From contig JAEYRZ010000117.1 in NCBI GenBank assembly GCA_023435265.1, positions 1 to 64,000 on the forward strand: 64,000 nt of DNA, in the 5' to 3' direction. Below are positions 1-7,538 of this stretch, piece by piece. This stretch comes from Pseudomonadota bacterium. Its GTDB lineage: Bacteria > Desulfobacterota > Desulfobacteria > Desulfobacterales > Desulfosarcinaceae. The notes under the pieces are model-generated. The model ran no database searches, had not been told where the DNA came from, and saw only the letters and a program-made list of their open reading frames with translations. A program made the position numbers and the translations under genes. How positions within the stretch are numbered: position 1 is the stretch's first letter; every line of letters begins with the position of its first letter.

Positions 1-107
1 GTCCAGGGCGCGGCGATGCGGGACTTCAGCGCGGCCAGCGGGACGTCGCGCATGGCCGCCGCCACTTCGGCTTTTTTCGAATCGACGATCCGGTCGAGAA
101 TGCTCAT
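1..107 (-). CDS. trpC: Indole-3-glycerol phosphate synthase, N-terminal fragment (runs off window)
   Basis: Only the first 35 codons are present, beginning MSILDRIVDSKKAEVAAAM. That is the typical TrpC opening: an SILDRIV helix followed by a charged K/E-rich helix. The family converts carboxyphenylamino-deoxyribulose phosphate to indole-3-glycerol phosphate in tryptophan synthesis. The start lies four bases beyond the trpD stop, so it is the next gene of the same leftward trp operon. The catalytic barrel lies outside the window. The call rests on the N-terminal pattern plus operon position. Confidence 0.82.
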   Translation of the reverse strand, partial: MSILDRIVDSKKAEVAAAMRDVPLAALKSRIAAPW

Positions 108-111
108 CCGC

Positions 112-1128
112 CTATCCATTCTCCCGGGTATAGCGGACCAGCGCCTCCAGCTTCTGCATGGCCCGGCCTTCATCGATTGCGGCGGCCGCCTGCGAGATGC
201 CCTGCGCAAGATCCGATGCGCGCTGCGCCGCCACCAGGACCGCCGCAGTGTTGATCAGCACCACATCGCGCTTGGCTCCGGCCTGGCCGGAAAAGATCGC
301 GCGGACGATGGCGGCGTTCTCGTCCGGATTCCCGCCGGCCAGTTCGGCCGGCTCCGCCAGGCGGCCGAAATAGCGATGAGGGTCGATTTCGTAAGTCCGT
401 ACCAGTCCGTCTCGCAGTTCACTGACCCGCGTGCGGGCGCAGACGCTGATCTCATCGAGGCCGTCATGCCCGTGCACCACCACGGCGGCTTGGGCGCCCA
501 GCGATTTGAGCGCCTGGGCGAACATCTCGGTAAGCTGCGGCGCGAACACGCCCAGCAGCTGGCAGTTTGCGCCGGCCGGATTGGTCAACGGCCCGAGCAT
601 GTTGAAGATCGAACGCACCCCCACTTCGCGGCGCGGCTTGGCCGCATGCTTCATGGCACCGTGGTAGAGCGGCGCGAAGAGGAACCCGATGCCGATGGAC
701 TGCACCGCCTCTTCGACGATTTCCGGGTCGGTGTCGAGCTTGACGCCCAGCGCTTCCAGTACATCGGCGCTGCCGCATTTACTGGATACGCTGCGGTTGC
801 CGTGCTTGGCCACGGTCAGGCCGCAGGCCGCGGCCACGAAGGCCGTGGCCGTGGAGATGTTGAAAGTATGGGCATTGTCGCCGCCGGTGCCGCAGGTATC
901 GACCACCCTGGCGCCCACGGCCTGAATGCGGCGGGCGCTGCGGCGCATGGCGCGCGCGGCGCCGGCCAGCTCTTCACAGGTCTCGCCCTTGGTGGCCAGG
1001 GCCGCCATCAGGGCGCCGATCTGCGCCTCGGTGGCTTCACCCTCCAGCACCGTGTCCATCATCTCCGCCATCTGATCTTCGGAAAGATTTTCCCGCCGGA
1101 TGATCCGGCTCAAACAGTCTCGAAACAT
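112..1128 (-). CDS. trpD: Anthranilate phosphoribosyltransferase
   Basis: Transfers phosphoribosyl from PRPP to anthranilate, the second step of tryptophan synthesis. The 338-residue length is normal for TrpD. The PRPP-binding signature DTCGTGGD is present near residue 80, followed by KHGNRSVSS and the FNMLGPLTNPA segment. I chose the MFRDC start at 1128 because an AAGGAG lies six bases upstream of it. A start five codons earlier at 1143 would swallow that ribosome site. trpG ends about 190 bases upstream and trpC follows after four bases. Confidence 0.95.
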   Translation of the reverse strand: MFRDCLSRIIRRENLSEDQMAEMMDTVLEGEATEAQIGALMAALATKGETCEELAGAARAMRRSARRIQAVGARVVDTCGTGGDNAHTFNISTATAFVAAACGLTVAKHGNRSVSSKCGSADVLEALGVKLDTDPEIVEEAVQSIGIGFLFAPLYHGAMKHAAKPRREVGVRSIFNMLGPLTNPAGANCQLLGVFAPQLTEMFAQALKSLGAQAAVVVHGHDGLDEISVCARTRVSELRDGLVRTYEIDPHRYFGRLAEPAELAGGNPDENAAIVRAIFSGQAGAKRDVVLINTAAVLVAAQRASDLAQGISQAAAAIDEGRAMQKLEALVRYTRENG

Positions 1129-1320
1129 CGCCTTCTCCTTCATCGAAAAATAAGTATACCTGAAAAGCTCAAGTGCGGCATCTGCCTTAGCGCACCGGTG
1201 TGCCGGGGTATCGAACCAAACTGGAACTTTCAGATAACCTCATTGAAAAATGCTTTTTGCCGCGCCTGGCCCGATGGCCGATACCGATTTCGACAGCCGG
1301 TCGAGAGTCGCCATGGCGAA

Positions 1321-1899
1321 TCAGCATCCGTGTGCCGTCATTTTCACGAAATTGCGCAGCAGCCGCTTGCCCACCGTGGTCATGATCGATTCCGGATGAA
1401 ACTGGATCCCCTCGGTGGGATGCTCCCGATGCCGCAGGCCCATGATCTCCGCGTCTTCGCTCTCGGCCGTAATCTGCAGGCAGGCGGGAAGATCCTCGCG
1501 CGCCACGGCCAGCGAGTGGTAGCGCATGGCCTGGAAGGGCTGCGTGAATCCCGCGAAAAGCCCTCTTCCGTCTCCGGTCACCCGGGATGTCTTGCCGTGC
1601 ATCAGGTGGCGGGCGCCCACGATGCGGCCCCCGAAGGCGGCGGCGATGCACTGATGCCCCAGGCAGACCCCCAGGATCGGCAGCCGCCCGGAAAAATGCG
1701 CGATGGCGGGCAATGAAATGCCGGCATCGCGCGGTCCGCCCGGGCCGGGAGAGATCACGATCGCCTGCGGCGCGAGCGCCTCGATTCCGGCGATATCGAT
1801 CCGGTCGTTGCGCACCACCTCGACCGTGGCGCCGATCTCCTCCAGGTACTGGGTAAGGTTGTAGGTAAAGGAATCGTAGTTGTCGATCATCAGCATCAT
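1321..1899 (-). CDS. trpG: Anthranilate synthase component II (glutamine amidotransferase)
   Basis: Supplies ammonia from glutamine to TrpE for anthranilate formation. The 192-residue protein is a stand-alone class I amidotransferase. It has the oxyanion stretch SPGPGGP, the nucleophile elbow GVCLGHQ (Cys79) and the FHPES motif that carries the catalytic His168 and Glu170. Its ATG overlaps the trpE stop as TGATG, with GGAGG just upstream, which implies translational coupling and an equimolar complex with TrpE. It is not fused to TrpD, unlike the enterobacterial gene. Confidence 0.96.
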   Translation of the reverse strand: MMLMIDNYDSFTYNLTQYLEEIGATVEVVRNDRIDIAGIEALAPQAIVISPGPGGPRDAGISLPAIAHFSGRLPILGVCLGHQCIAAAFGGRIVGARHLMHGKTSRVTGDGRGLFAGFTQPFQAMRYHSLAVAREDLPACLQITAESEDAEIMGLRHREHPTEGIQFHPESIMTTVGKRLLRNFVKMTAHGC

Positions 1900-3395
1900 C
1901 ACGGTGCCTCCTGTTCCGCAGGCGGGCGCATCAATTCGAGCGCCCGGTGCACGGCCGCGGCCTTGTTGACCGTTTCCTGGCGTTCGCGCTCGGGGTCCGA
2001 GTCGGCCACGATGCCGGCGCCCGCGCGGACGGTCAGCCGCCCACCGCGCAGGCAGGCCGTGCGGATCGTGATCGCCAGGTCCATGTTGCCGTTGAAGGCG
2101 ATGTAGCCCACGGCCCCACCGTAAACGCCGCGGCCGCCGCGCTCCATTTCGGCGATGATTTCCATGGCGCGTACCTTGGGCGCCCCCGAGAGCGTACCGG
2201 CCGGGAAGGTGGCCCGCAGCAGGTCCCAGGCATCGTTGCCGGGCTTGAGATCGCAGACGATGTTGGAGACCAGGTGCATGACATGCGAATAGCGCTCGAC
2301 CACCATCAGGTCGGTCACCTGCACGCTGCCCGTGCGCGCCACGCGGCCCAGGTCGTTGCGCCCCAGATCCACCAGCATGAGATGCTCGGCGCGCTCCTTC
2401 TCGTCTCGCAGCAGCTCGTCGGCCATGGCGCGGTCCTGCTGTTCGCCGGCGCCCCGCGGGCGCGTTCCGGCGATGGGCCGCAGCGTCGCCCGGCAACGCT
2501 CCAGCCGCACCATGGTCTCGGGCGAGGAACCGGCCAGAACCGTATCGGCCAGGTGCATGAAGTACAGGTAGGGCGAAGGATTGACGAAGCGCTGGGCGCG
2601 GTACAGTCCCAGGATATCTTCAGGAGCCGGACCGCCGAACTCCTGGGAAATGACCGCCTGGATGATATCGCCCCCGCGGATATACTCCTTTACTGCCGTC
2701 ACCTGCTGCCGGAACTGCTCGGGGGGCAGCTCGGCGGCAAGCCCCGGAGGGTCGGAAGCCCCCGGCGCACGCTTCTGCGGCAGGGGCGTGGCGATGTGCG
2801 CCAGCAGCCGTTCGAGACGCGCGCCGGCTTCCGCGTAAACCGCGGCGGCATCTGCCGGCGTGTCGATGAAGGCCAGCGCGACGCACAGGAGCGTGTTGCG
2901 GACATTATCGAAGATCAGCAGTTCTTCCGGGATGACGAAGTGGGCCAGCGGCTGTGCGGGCGACAGGCGGTTGGGAATGCGCTCGAAAAAGGAGACCATC
3001 TCGTAGGTGAAATAACCGACCAGGCCGCCCCAGAACCTTGGCAGCTCGGGCATTTCCGCCGGCCGGTAGCGCCCCAGGAAGGATTTGAGCACGGCCAGCG
3101 GATCGCCGTGGTGCTCGATCGCTTCCGTACTTCCGCCGCGCGTCACGCTGACCGTTTCCCGGAAAATCTCCACGGCGGCGTGCGCCGATATGCCCAGGAA
3201 ACTGTAGCGGCCCCACTTTTCACCGCCCTCGACGCTCTCCAGCAGAAACACGGGGCCTTTGCGGCGGTAGAATTTGGCCAGCAGTGAAACCGGCGTTTCC
3301 ATGTCGGCCAGGATTTCCACGCACACCGGCACCACCGTGCAGCGGTCGGCCAGGGTTTTGAACCGCTCCCGATCCGGGAATCGACGAATGAACAT
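1899..3395 (-). CDS. trpE: Anthranilate synthase component I
   Basis: Chorismate-utilising subunit of anthranilate synthase, 498 residues. The N-terminal regulatory half contains LLES (residues 51-54), the motif whose serine binds feedback tryptophan in known TrpE proteins. The C-terminal half carries the chorismate-enzyme motifs ending in GTLSGAPKVRAMEII and GAVGYI. The start at 3395 has AAAGGAG upstream. A longer reading to 3458 would pass through the terminator hairpin. The gene lies directly behind a leader peptide and attenuator, so it is likely controlled both by Trp-tRNA-sensitive attenuation and by feedback inhibition. Confidence 0.97.
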   Translation of the reverse strand: MFIRRFPDRERFKTLADRCTVVPVCVEILADMETPVSLLAKFYRRKGPVFLLESVEGGEKWGRYSFLGISAHAAVEIFRETVSVTRGGSTEAIEHHGDPLAVLKSFLGRYRPAEMPELPRFWGGLVGYFTYEMVSFFERIPNRLSPAQPLAHFVIPEELLIFDNVRNTLLCVALAFIDTPADAAAVYAEAGARLERLLAHIATPLPQKRAPGASDPPGLAAELPPEQFRQQVTAVKEYIRGGDIIQAVISQEFGGPAPEDILGLYRAQRFVNPSPYLYFMHLADTVLAGSSPETMVRLERCRATLRPIAGTRPRGAGEQQDRAMADELLRDEKERAEHLMLVDLGRNDLGRVARTGSVQVTDLMVVERYSHVMHLVSNIVCDLKPGNDAWDLLRATFPAGTLSGAPKVRAMEIIAEMERGGRGVYGGAVGYIAFNGNMDLAITIRTACLRGGRLTVRAGAGIVADSDPERERQETVNKAAAVHRALELMRPPAEQEAP

Positions 3396-3425
3396 GCGCG
3401 CTCCTTTCAGCAGCCTGCATCGGGC

Positions 3426-3465
3426 AAAAAAAAAGGACCGTGGGGTGAATCGGCCCACGGTCCTT
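3426..3465 (-). terminator. trp attenuator: intrinsic terminator hairpin between leader peptide and trpE
   Basis: On the minus strand a perfect 12-bp stem (3454-3465 with 3433-3444, core GGACCGTGGG/CCCACGGTCC) with a 9-nt loop is followed by nine T residues. It sits about 30 bases upstream of trpE and downstream of the leader peptide. A competing antiterminator is visible: GCCCGCGG (3505-3512, minus strand, within the 3' half of the leader ORF) can pair with CCGTGGGC (3453-3460), which forms the terminator's 5' arm. The pairing has eight pairs including one G-U. This is the classic arrangement of ribosome-mediated attenuation. Confidence 0.9.
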
Positions 3466-3485
3466 GAATTTTACCGGTACGAAGA

Positions 3486-3581
3486 TCAGCCGGGCGGCAG
3501 GTATCCGCGGGCGCTACGGCACCACAGGCACCACCACCAGTTCTCTTGAATCATCATGAAGTTGTTTACGATGGGAGACAT
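3486..3581 (-). CDS. trpL: trp operon leader peptide
   Basis: A 31-codon ORF lies between the trp promoter and the terminator hairpin. It begins MSPIVNNFMMIQ and contains ENWWWCLWC: three consecutive Trp codons, then a fourth three codons later. GAGGAA lies upstream of the ATG. Ribosome stalling at the Trp run on scarcity of Trp-tRNA would cover the early RNA segment and free the downstream segment at 3505-3512 to form the antiterminator. It is too short for routine gene finding. Neither the Trp density nor the placement is likely to be chance. Confidence 0.9.
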   Translation of the reverse strand: MSPIVNNFMMIQENWWWCLWCRSARGYLPPG

Positions 3582-3603
3582 GTCGGCTTCCTCTATGCCA
3601 GGC

Positions 3604-3633
3604 ACCATAAAAGCACGCGGCCGGAACTGTCAA
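3604..3633 (-). promoter_or_regulatory. Predicted sigma-70 promoter of the trp operon
   Basis: On the minus strand there is a perfect -35 TTGACA (3628-3633), an 18-base spacer and TATGGT (3604-3609). It lies about 20 bases upstream of the leader peptide start and is the only good promoter-like sequence in front of the attenuator. The prediction is by consensus match only. No obvious TrpR-type palindrome is seen over it. Confidence 0.65.
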
Positions 3634-3701
3634 TATCTTTTTTTGCGGTTATCTGAAATGTCCAGGACTTACACATCAGCGCAGATACAGCGACATAAGT
3701 G

Positions 3702-3768
3702 TTTCACCACAGAGGACACAGAGAAAAAGTAAAGAAGACCCTCTGTGACCTCTGTGCTCTCTGTGGTA
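3702..3768. repeat. Dispersed CACAGAG palindromic repeat, copy 1
   Basis: An inverted repeat whose arms read CCACAGAGGACACAGAG and CTCTGTGACCTCTGTGCTC/CTCTGTGG around a short A-rich centre. Related copies occur at 19903-19980 and 61464-61535. The sequence downstream here (AGAGCACTTGG) has a counterpart after copy 2 (AGAGCACTAAG), so the repeat unit may be longer than the palindrome. It is non-coding and lies between the back-to-back trp and aroF control regions. This looks like a REP or MITE-like intergenic element. Confidence 0.8.
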
Positions 3769-3832
3769 ATCAGCAAGCCGGTGACCAACCCGTCGCCTTA
3801 TTTATGTCACAGAGCACTTGGAATACCATGTC

Positions 3833-3912
3833 ATTTCGGGGTCGGGATCGGGATCGCAATCGAAATGGATATCGATCCCGATACCGATGCCGATTCCGAC
3901 CCCGAGACCGCA
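3833..3912. repeat. Degenerate GATCGG/CCGATN hexamer palindrome, copy 1
   Basis: A run of degenerate hexamers (GTCGGGATCGGGATCGCAATCG) is followed by its approximate inverse (ATCGATCCCGATACCGATGCC). This gives a long imperfect hairpin flanked by CATTTCGG. Copies of the same design occur at 23375-23515 and 47826-47895. Its right end is only about 25 bases before the aroF promoter. In one frame it would encode alternating Asp dipeptides, but there is no gene context, so I treat it as a non-coding repeat. Confidence 0.75.
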
Positions 3913-3938
3913 CCGGAAGCTTTCCGGAGGGTTAATGC

Positions 3939-3967
3939 TTGACAAAACCGAATCCGGGTGCTTTATC
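3939..3967 (+). promoter_or_regulatory. Predicted promoter of the aroF-aroB operon
   Basis: TTGACA (3939-3944), a 17-base spacer and TTTATC (3962-3967) lie 20 bases before the leader peptide start. The -35 is perfect and the -10 is weak, which suits a gene whose output is set mainly by attenuation. This is a consensus-based prediction. Confidence 0.6.
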
Positions 3968-3987
3968 GGCCTCAAAAGAGGCTGAGC

Positions 3988-4041
3988 ATGTTTTCAATGA
4001 TCGATCGCAATCAACGATTCTACTGGTGGTGGCGCGTTTAG
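3988..4041 (+). CDS. DAHP synthase leader peptide (Phe-Tyr-Trp-Trp-Trp)
   Basis: A 17-codon ORF reading MFSMIDRNQRFYWWWRV lies between the promoter and the terminator hairpin upstream of aroF. AAAGAGG precedes the ATG by seven bases. The consecutive Phe, Tyr and three Trp codons match the three end products of the pathway that DAHP synthase feeds. The stop codon directly abuts the 5' antiterminator arm at 4043-4056. Position, codon content and the competing hairpins all match a ribosome-mediated attenuator. It is too short for standard annotation. Confidence 0.88.
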   Translation: MFSMIDRNQRFYWWWRV

Positions 4042-4084
4042 TCCGCCTGCCGGTTGATCGTCGCAGCACCCCTAAAAACTTATC

Positions 4085-4119
4085 GACCGTGGGCGGCTTA
4101 ACCCACGGTCTTTTTTTTT
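4085..4119 (+). terminator. aroF attenuator: intrinsic terminator upstream of DAHP synthase
   Basis: A perfect nine-pair stem GACCGTGGG (4085-4093) / CCCACGGTC (4102-4110) with an 8-base loop is followed by nine T residues. An antiterminator can form instead: CCGCCTGCCGGTTG (4043-4056) pairs with CGACCGTGGGCGG (4084-4096) with one bulged C and three G-U pairs, which destroys the terminator's 5' arm. The nine-pair stem is identical to the core of the trp terminator at 3426-3465. A third GACCGTGGG follows at 4135 near the gene start. Confidence 0.9.
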
Positions 4120-4167
4120 GGCGCAGCGCCGGCGACCGTGGGAAGCCCGCAACAGGAAGGAAATCGC

Positions 4168-5181
4168 ATGCTGATTGTCATGGATCAAAAAGCCACACCG
4201 GAACAGGTTGCACGCGTGGTGCGGACCATCGAGGCGCGCGGCTACACGGCCCGCCCCATCCCCGGCGGAGAGCGCGTATCGATCGGTATCCTGAACAACC
4301 GGGGGCCGGTGGATGCGGGATTGTTCATCGGCCTGCCGGGTGTCAAGGATGCCATCTCCGTTACGCGGCCCTACAAGCTGGTGAGCCGCGAGTTCAAACC
4401 GGAGGACACCCTGATCACGGTCGGCGATGTCACCATCGGGAACGGGTATCTGACCTTGATCGCCGGTCCCTGCGCCGTCGAGAGCGAAGCGCAGGCCCTG
4501 ACCATCGCGGAAAAGGTCAAAGCGGCCGGGGCGCATATCTTCCGCGGCGGCGCCTACAAGCCCCGCACGTCGCCCTATTCGTTCCAGGGCCTGGGGATCG
4601 AAGGGCTCAAGATCCTGGCCAGGGTCCGCGAGCGGCTCGGCATGCCGGTGGTCACCGAGGTGATCGACATCGAGAGCTTCGACCAGGTGGAGGAATATGC
4701 CGATATCGTGCAGATCGGTACGCGCAACATGCAGAATTTCAGCCTGCTCAAGCGCGCCGGCCACTGCCGCAGGCCGGTCATGCTCAAACGGGGGATGTCG
4801 GCCACCCTGGAAGAATGGTTCATGGCCGCCGAATACATCCTCGAAGCCGGCAACGACCAGGTGATCCTGTGCGAACGCGGGGTGCGCACCTTCGTGCGCC
4901 ACAGCCGAAACACCCTCGATCTTGCGGTGGTGCCGGTGGTGTTGAAGGAAAGCCATTTGCCGATCATCACCGACCCGAGCCACGCGGCCGGCAAACGCGA
5001 CCTGGTGATCCCGCTGAGCCGCGCTTCGGTGGCGGCGGGCGCCCATGGATTGATGGTCGAAGTGCACCATGCGCCCGAGACGGCCATGAGCGACGGGGCC
5101 CAGTCGCTCTATCCCGATCAGTTCGCCCAGTTGTGCTGCTGGCTCAATTCGGCGCACAGCATGCTGCGCACCTGCAACTGA
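4168..5181 (+). CDS. aroF: 3-deoxy-7-phosphoheptulonate (DAHP) synthase, type I-beta
   Basis: Condenses phosphoenolpyruvate and erythrose-4-phosphate in the first shikimate-pathway step. The 337-residue protein has an N-terminal ferredoxin-like regulatory domain (about 1-70) as in Thermotoga-type enzymes, then the barrel. Visible motifs are AGPCAVES (metal-ligand Cys102), GGAYKPRTSPYSFQG, MLKRGM, DPSHAAGK and the C-terminal VEVHHAPETAMSDGAQSL. The ATG at 4168 has AGGAAGG upstream. aroB follows after 10 bases. Expression is probably governed by the FYWWW leader attenuator. The N-terminal domain suggests additional allosteric control by aromatic amino acids. Confidence 0.95.
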   Translation: MLIVMDQKATPEQVARVVRTIEARGYTARPIPGGERVSIGILNNRGPVDAGLFIGLPGVKDAISVTRPYKLVSREFKPEDTLITVGDVTIGNGYLTLIAGPCAVESEAQALTIAEKVKAAGAHIFRGGAYKPRTSPYSFQGLGIEGLKILARVRERLGMPVVTEVIDIESFDQVEEYADIVQIGTRNMQNFSLLKRAGHCRRPVMLKRGMSATLEEWFMAAEYILEAGNDQVILCERGVRTFVRHSRNTLDLAVVPVVLKESHLPIITDPSHAAGKRDLVIPLSRASVAAGAHGLMVEVHHAPETAMSDGAQSLYPDQFAQLCCWLNSAHSMLRTCN

Positions 5182-5191
5182 AGGGGGCTGC

Positions 5192-6232
5192 ATGCAGACC
5201 ATCATCGTTCAGGGCGGCACCGGCCGCTCGCGGATCGCGGTCGGAGAAAAACTGGCCAACCTGAAGGCTTACCTGCCTGCCGGCCGATGCGTGGTGATCA
5301 CGGATGAACGGGTGGCGGCGCTTTACGGCGACCGCTTCCCGCCGGGAGAACGCATCGTCATCGGCTGCGGCGAAGGCATCAAGACCCTCGAAACCGTCTC
5401 CGACATCTATCGGCGGCTGATCGACCTTTCCGCCGACCGAGGCACGTTCATCGTCGGCATCGGCGGCGGCATCGTCGGCGACGTGGCGGGCTTCGCGGCC
5501 TCCACCTTCATGCGCGGGCTGCGTTTCGGCTTCGTGGCCACCACCCTGCTGGCCCAGGTGGACGCCAGCGTCGGCGGCAAGAACGGCGTCAACTACGCGG
5601 GCTACAAGAACATGGTCGGGGTGTTCAACCAGCCCGAATTCGTGATCGCCGACATCGACCTGCTCGGCACCCTTCCGGCGGCCGAACTGGCCTGCGGCCT
5701 GGCCGAAATCGTGAAGCACGCCTGCATCGCCGACGCCGCCTATTTCGACGATATCGAAACCTACGGCCATGCCGCGGCGCAGATGGACCGGGAGGTCCTG
5801 CTGCGCCTGGTGGCCGAATCGGTGCGCATCAAAACGGATGTGGTCAACCGTGACGAGCGCGAAGCGGGCGAGCGGCGCATCCTCAACTTCGGGCACACCT
5901 TCGGCCATGCCTTCGAAAAGACGTTGCGGCTCTCCCATGGCGCCGCGGTGGCCCTGGGCATGGTCGCGGCCGCCGAACTCTCCCGGGACGAGGGCCTGCT
6001 CGGCCGGGACGAGGTCCGGCGGATCGCCGAACTGCTGCGGCGCCTGAACCTCCCGACCGCGGCCGAGTATGACCCCAATGCCATGGTGGATGCACTGCAC
6101 AAGGACAAGAAGCGGCACAGCGCACATCTCCATATGGTCCTGCTCGATCGCATCGGTCACGCCGTGGTGCGTCCCATGCCCCTTGCGCGGATCGAGCAGT
6201 GGTTCGCGCGCTTCCGCTTCCCAGCGGCCTGA
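5192..6232 (+). CDS. aroB: 3-dehydroquinate synthase
   Basis: Cyclises DAHP to 3-dehydroquinate using NAD and a divalent metal. The 346-residue length is normal. The NAD-binding GGGIVGDVAGFAAST, the active-site segment DASVGGKNGVNY, EIVKHACIAD and the metal-binding NFGHTFGHAFE with later HGAAVALGM are all present. It is co-transcribed with aroF (10-base gap, AAGGGGG before the ATG). No terminator is evident before the leftward glycosyltransferase that faces it at 6329. Confidence 0.96.
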   Translation: MQTIIVQGGTGRSRIAVGEKLANLKAYLPAGRCVVITDERVAALYGDRFPPGERIVIGCGEGIKTLETVSDIYRRLIDLSADRGTFIVGIGGGIVGDVAGFAASTFMRGLRFGFVATTLLAQVDASVGGKNGVNYAGYKNMVGVFNQPEFVIADIDLLGTLPAAELACGLAEIVKHACIADAAYFDDIETYGHAAAQMDREVLLRLVAESVRIKTDVVNRDEREAGERRILNFGHTFGHAFEKTLRLSHGAAVALGMVAAAELSRDEGLLGRDEVRRIAELLRRLNLPTAAEYDPNAMVDALHKDKKRHSAHLHMVLLDRIGHAVVRPMPLARIEQWFARFRFPAA

Positions 6233-6328
6233 GCGAACCGGAGACCCGCTTTTCCTGCCGGGCCGCTTCAAACTTCCGGATGTCGACTTTTTCTTCTCAG
6301 GAGGCCGGACCCTTCCGTAGACACGCGG

Positions 6329-7393
6329 TCAATTCGCGAGCAGGCGGGCGTCGGTGCGTTGGGCAGCAAAGGCTTCCACCTGCCTGCGGTACAGGCGGAG
6401 ATATTCCTCCGCCATGCGGCTTGCCGTGAAACGGGTCTCGAACCGCCTGCGGATCTTGATCCGGTCGAGTTGTTCAATCCGGTCCACAGCCTGCACGGCA
6501 CCCTGCACATCATCGACGAAAAACCCCGTCACGCCCTCCTCGATCACTTCCGGAACCGAGCCCCGGTTGAAGGCGACGATCGGTGTGCCGCTGGCCATGG
6601 CCTCTATCATCACCATGCCGAAGGGCTCCGGCCAGTCGACCGGAAACAGGAGGGCGACGGCCGCTCCCAGGAATTGGTTTTTTTCCGAGTCCTTGATTTC
6701 GCCGAGGAACTCGATGTTCGGATCCTTTAACAGCGGGACGATTTTGCATTGATAATATTCGCGGTCGGCCGGGTCGACCTTGGCGGCGATCTTCAGCGGC
6801 CGACCGCTGCGGCGGGCGATTTCGACGGCTGCCTCCAGGCCTTTTTCCGGGCTGACCCTCCCGAGGAAGGCCAGGTAGCCGTCATGATGCGGGCTGGGCG
6901 CGTACAGGTCGAGCGGCAGACCGTGCAGCACGGTACCCTGCCAGTTGGCCCAATAAAGCGGCCGCCGCTGACTGGCGGAGATCGACGCCAGAGGCATCTC
7001 TTTATACTCCCTGAACAAAGGCTTGAGGTCGGAAATGTCCAGCCGGCCGTGCAGGGTGGTCAAAGAGGGGACTCCGGTTCTGCGAAGCATCGGAAAGAGC
7101 AGATGGTCGATGTGGTTATGAATGATGTCGAAATCGTCCGCATGCTGCCAGATTTTCTCCACCATCAGAAGATGATGGGGCAGCGGATCGGCCACCGTGC
7201 TGTCCAGCCGCAGGGCCCGCGGCGCACCGGCCACCAGATGCGAACGGGTCACCGAATCGCCGCTGGCGAAAAGGGTCACTTCATGCCCTTTTCGGACGAG
7301 TTCTTCGGTCAGATAGGATACCACCCGCTCGGTCCCGCCATACAGTCTGGGCGGCACGCTTTCGATCAAGGGCGCCACTTGCGCGATTCGCAT
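6329..7393 (-). CDS. Glycosyltransferase family 4
   Basis: A soluble GT-B fold retaining glycosyltransferase of about 354 residues. The N-terminus reads MRIAQVAPLIESVPP with the acceptor-domain GGTER motif. The donor domain has GRVSPEKG and the EX7E motif EPFGMVMIEAMASG, which binds the sugar nucleotide. No membrane segments are seen. It lies about 145 bases downstream of a glycogen-debranching-like gene in the same orientation, a pairing common for proteins of glucan or trehalose-like metabolism. A GTG start three codons upstream (7402) is possible because the ribosome site is weak. The substrate cannot be read from the sequence. Confidence 0.88.
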   Translation of the reverse strand: MRIAQVAPLIESVPPRLYGGTERVVSYLTEELVRKGHEVTLFASGDSVTRSHLVAGAPRALRLDSTVADPLPHHLLMVEKIWQHADDFDIIHNHIDHLLFPMLRRTGVPSLTTLHGRLDISDLKPLFREYKEMPLASISASQRRPLYWANWQGTVLHGLPLDLYAPSPHHDGYLAFLGRVSPEKGLEAAVEIARRSGRPLKIAAKVDPADREYYQCKIVPLLKDPNIEFLGEIKDSEKNQFLGAAVALLFPVDWPEPFGMVMIEAMASGTPIVAFNRGSVPEVIEEGVTGFFVDDVQGAVQAVDRIEQLDRIKIRRRFETRFTASRMAEEYLRLYRRQVEAFAAQRTDARLLAN

Positions 7394-7538
7394 TGTTTTC
7401 ACTCGCAGGCAGCACGCGCTCGGGCGCTGAGCTGCCGATGGTTCGCTGCCGAGCTTCCGCTTACCGGCGGTTGAACGTAAGACCGCCGTAAGGGTCTATA
7501 AATGCGAGGTTTGCCTTATTTTGCGGGCGTGGGCCGCG

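Noticed and set aside
16..1716. 566-codon plus-strand frame across trpD and trpG
   Set aside because: Shadow of the trp genes; no ribosome site or recognisable motif.
3700..3770. CRISPR-like appearance of repeated CACAGAG units
   Set aside because: Units are inverted, not direct with unique spacers, and no cas genes are present.
3831..3942. Asp-dipeptide-rich peptide encoded by the hexamer repeat
   Set aside because: It follows from the repeat unit, lacks a ribosome site, and other copies encode different frames.
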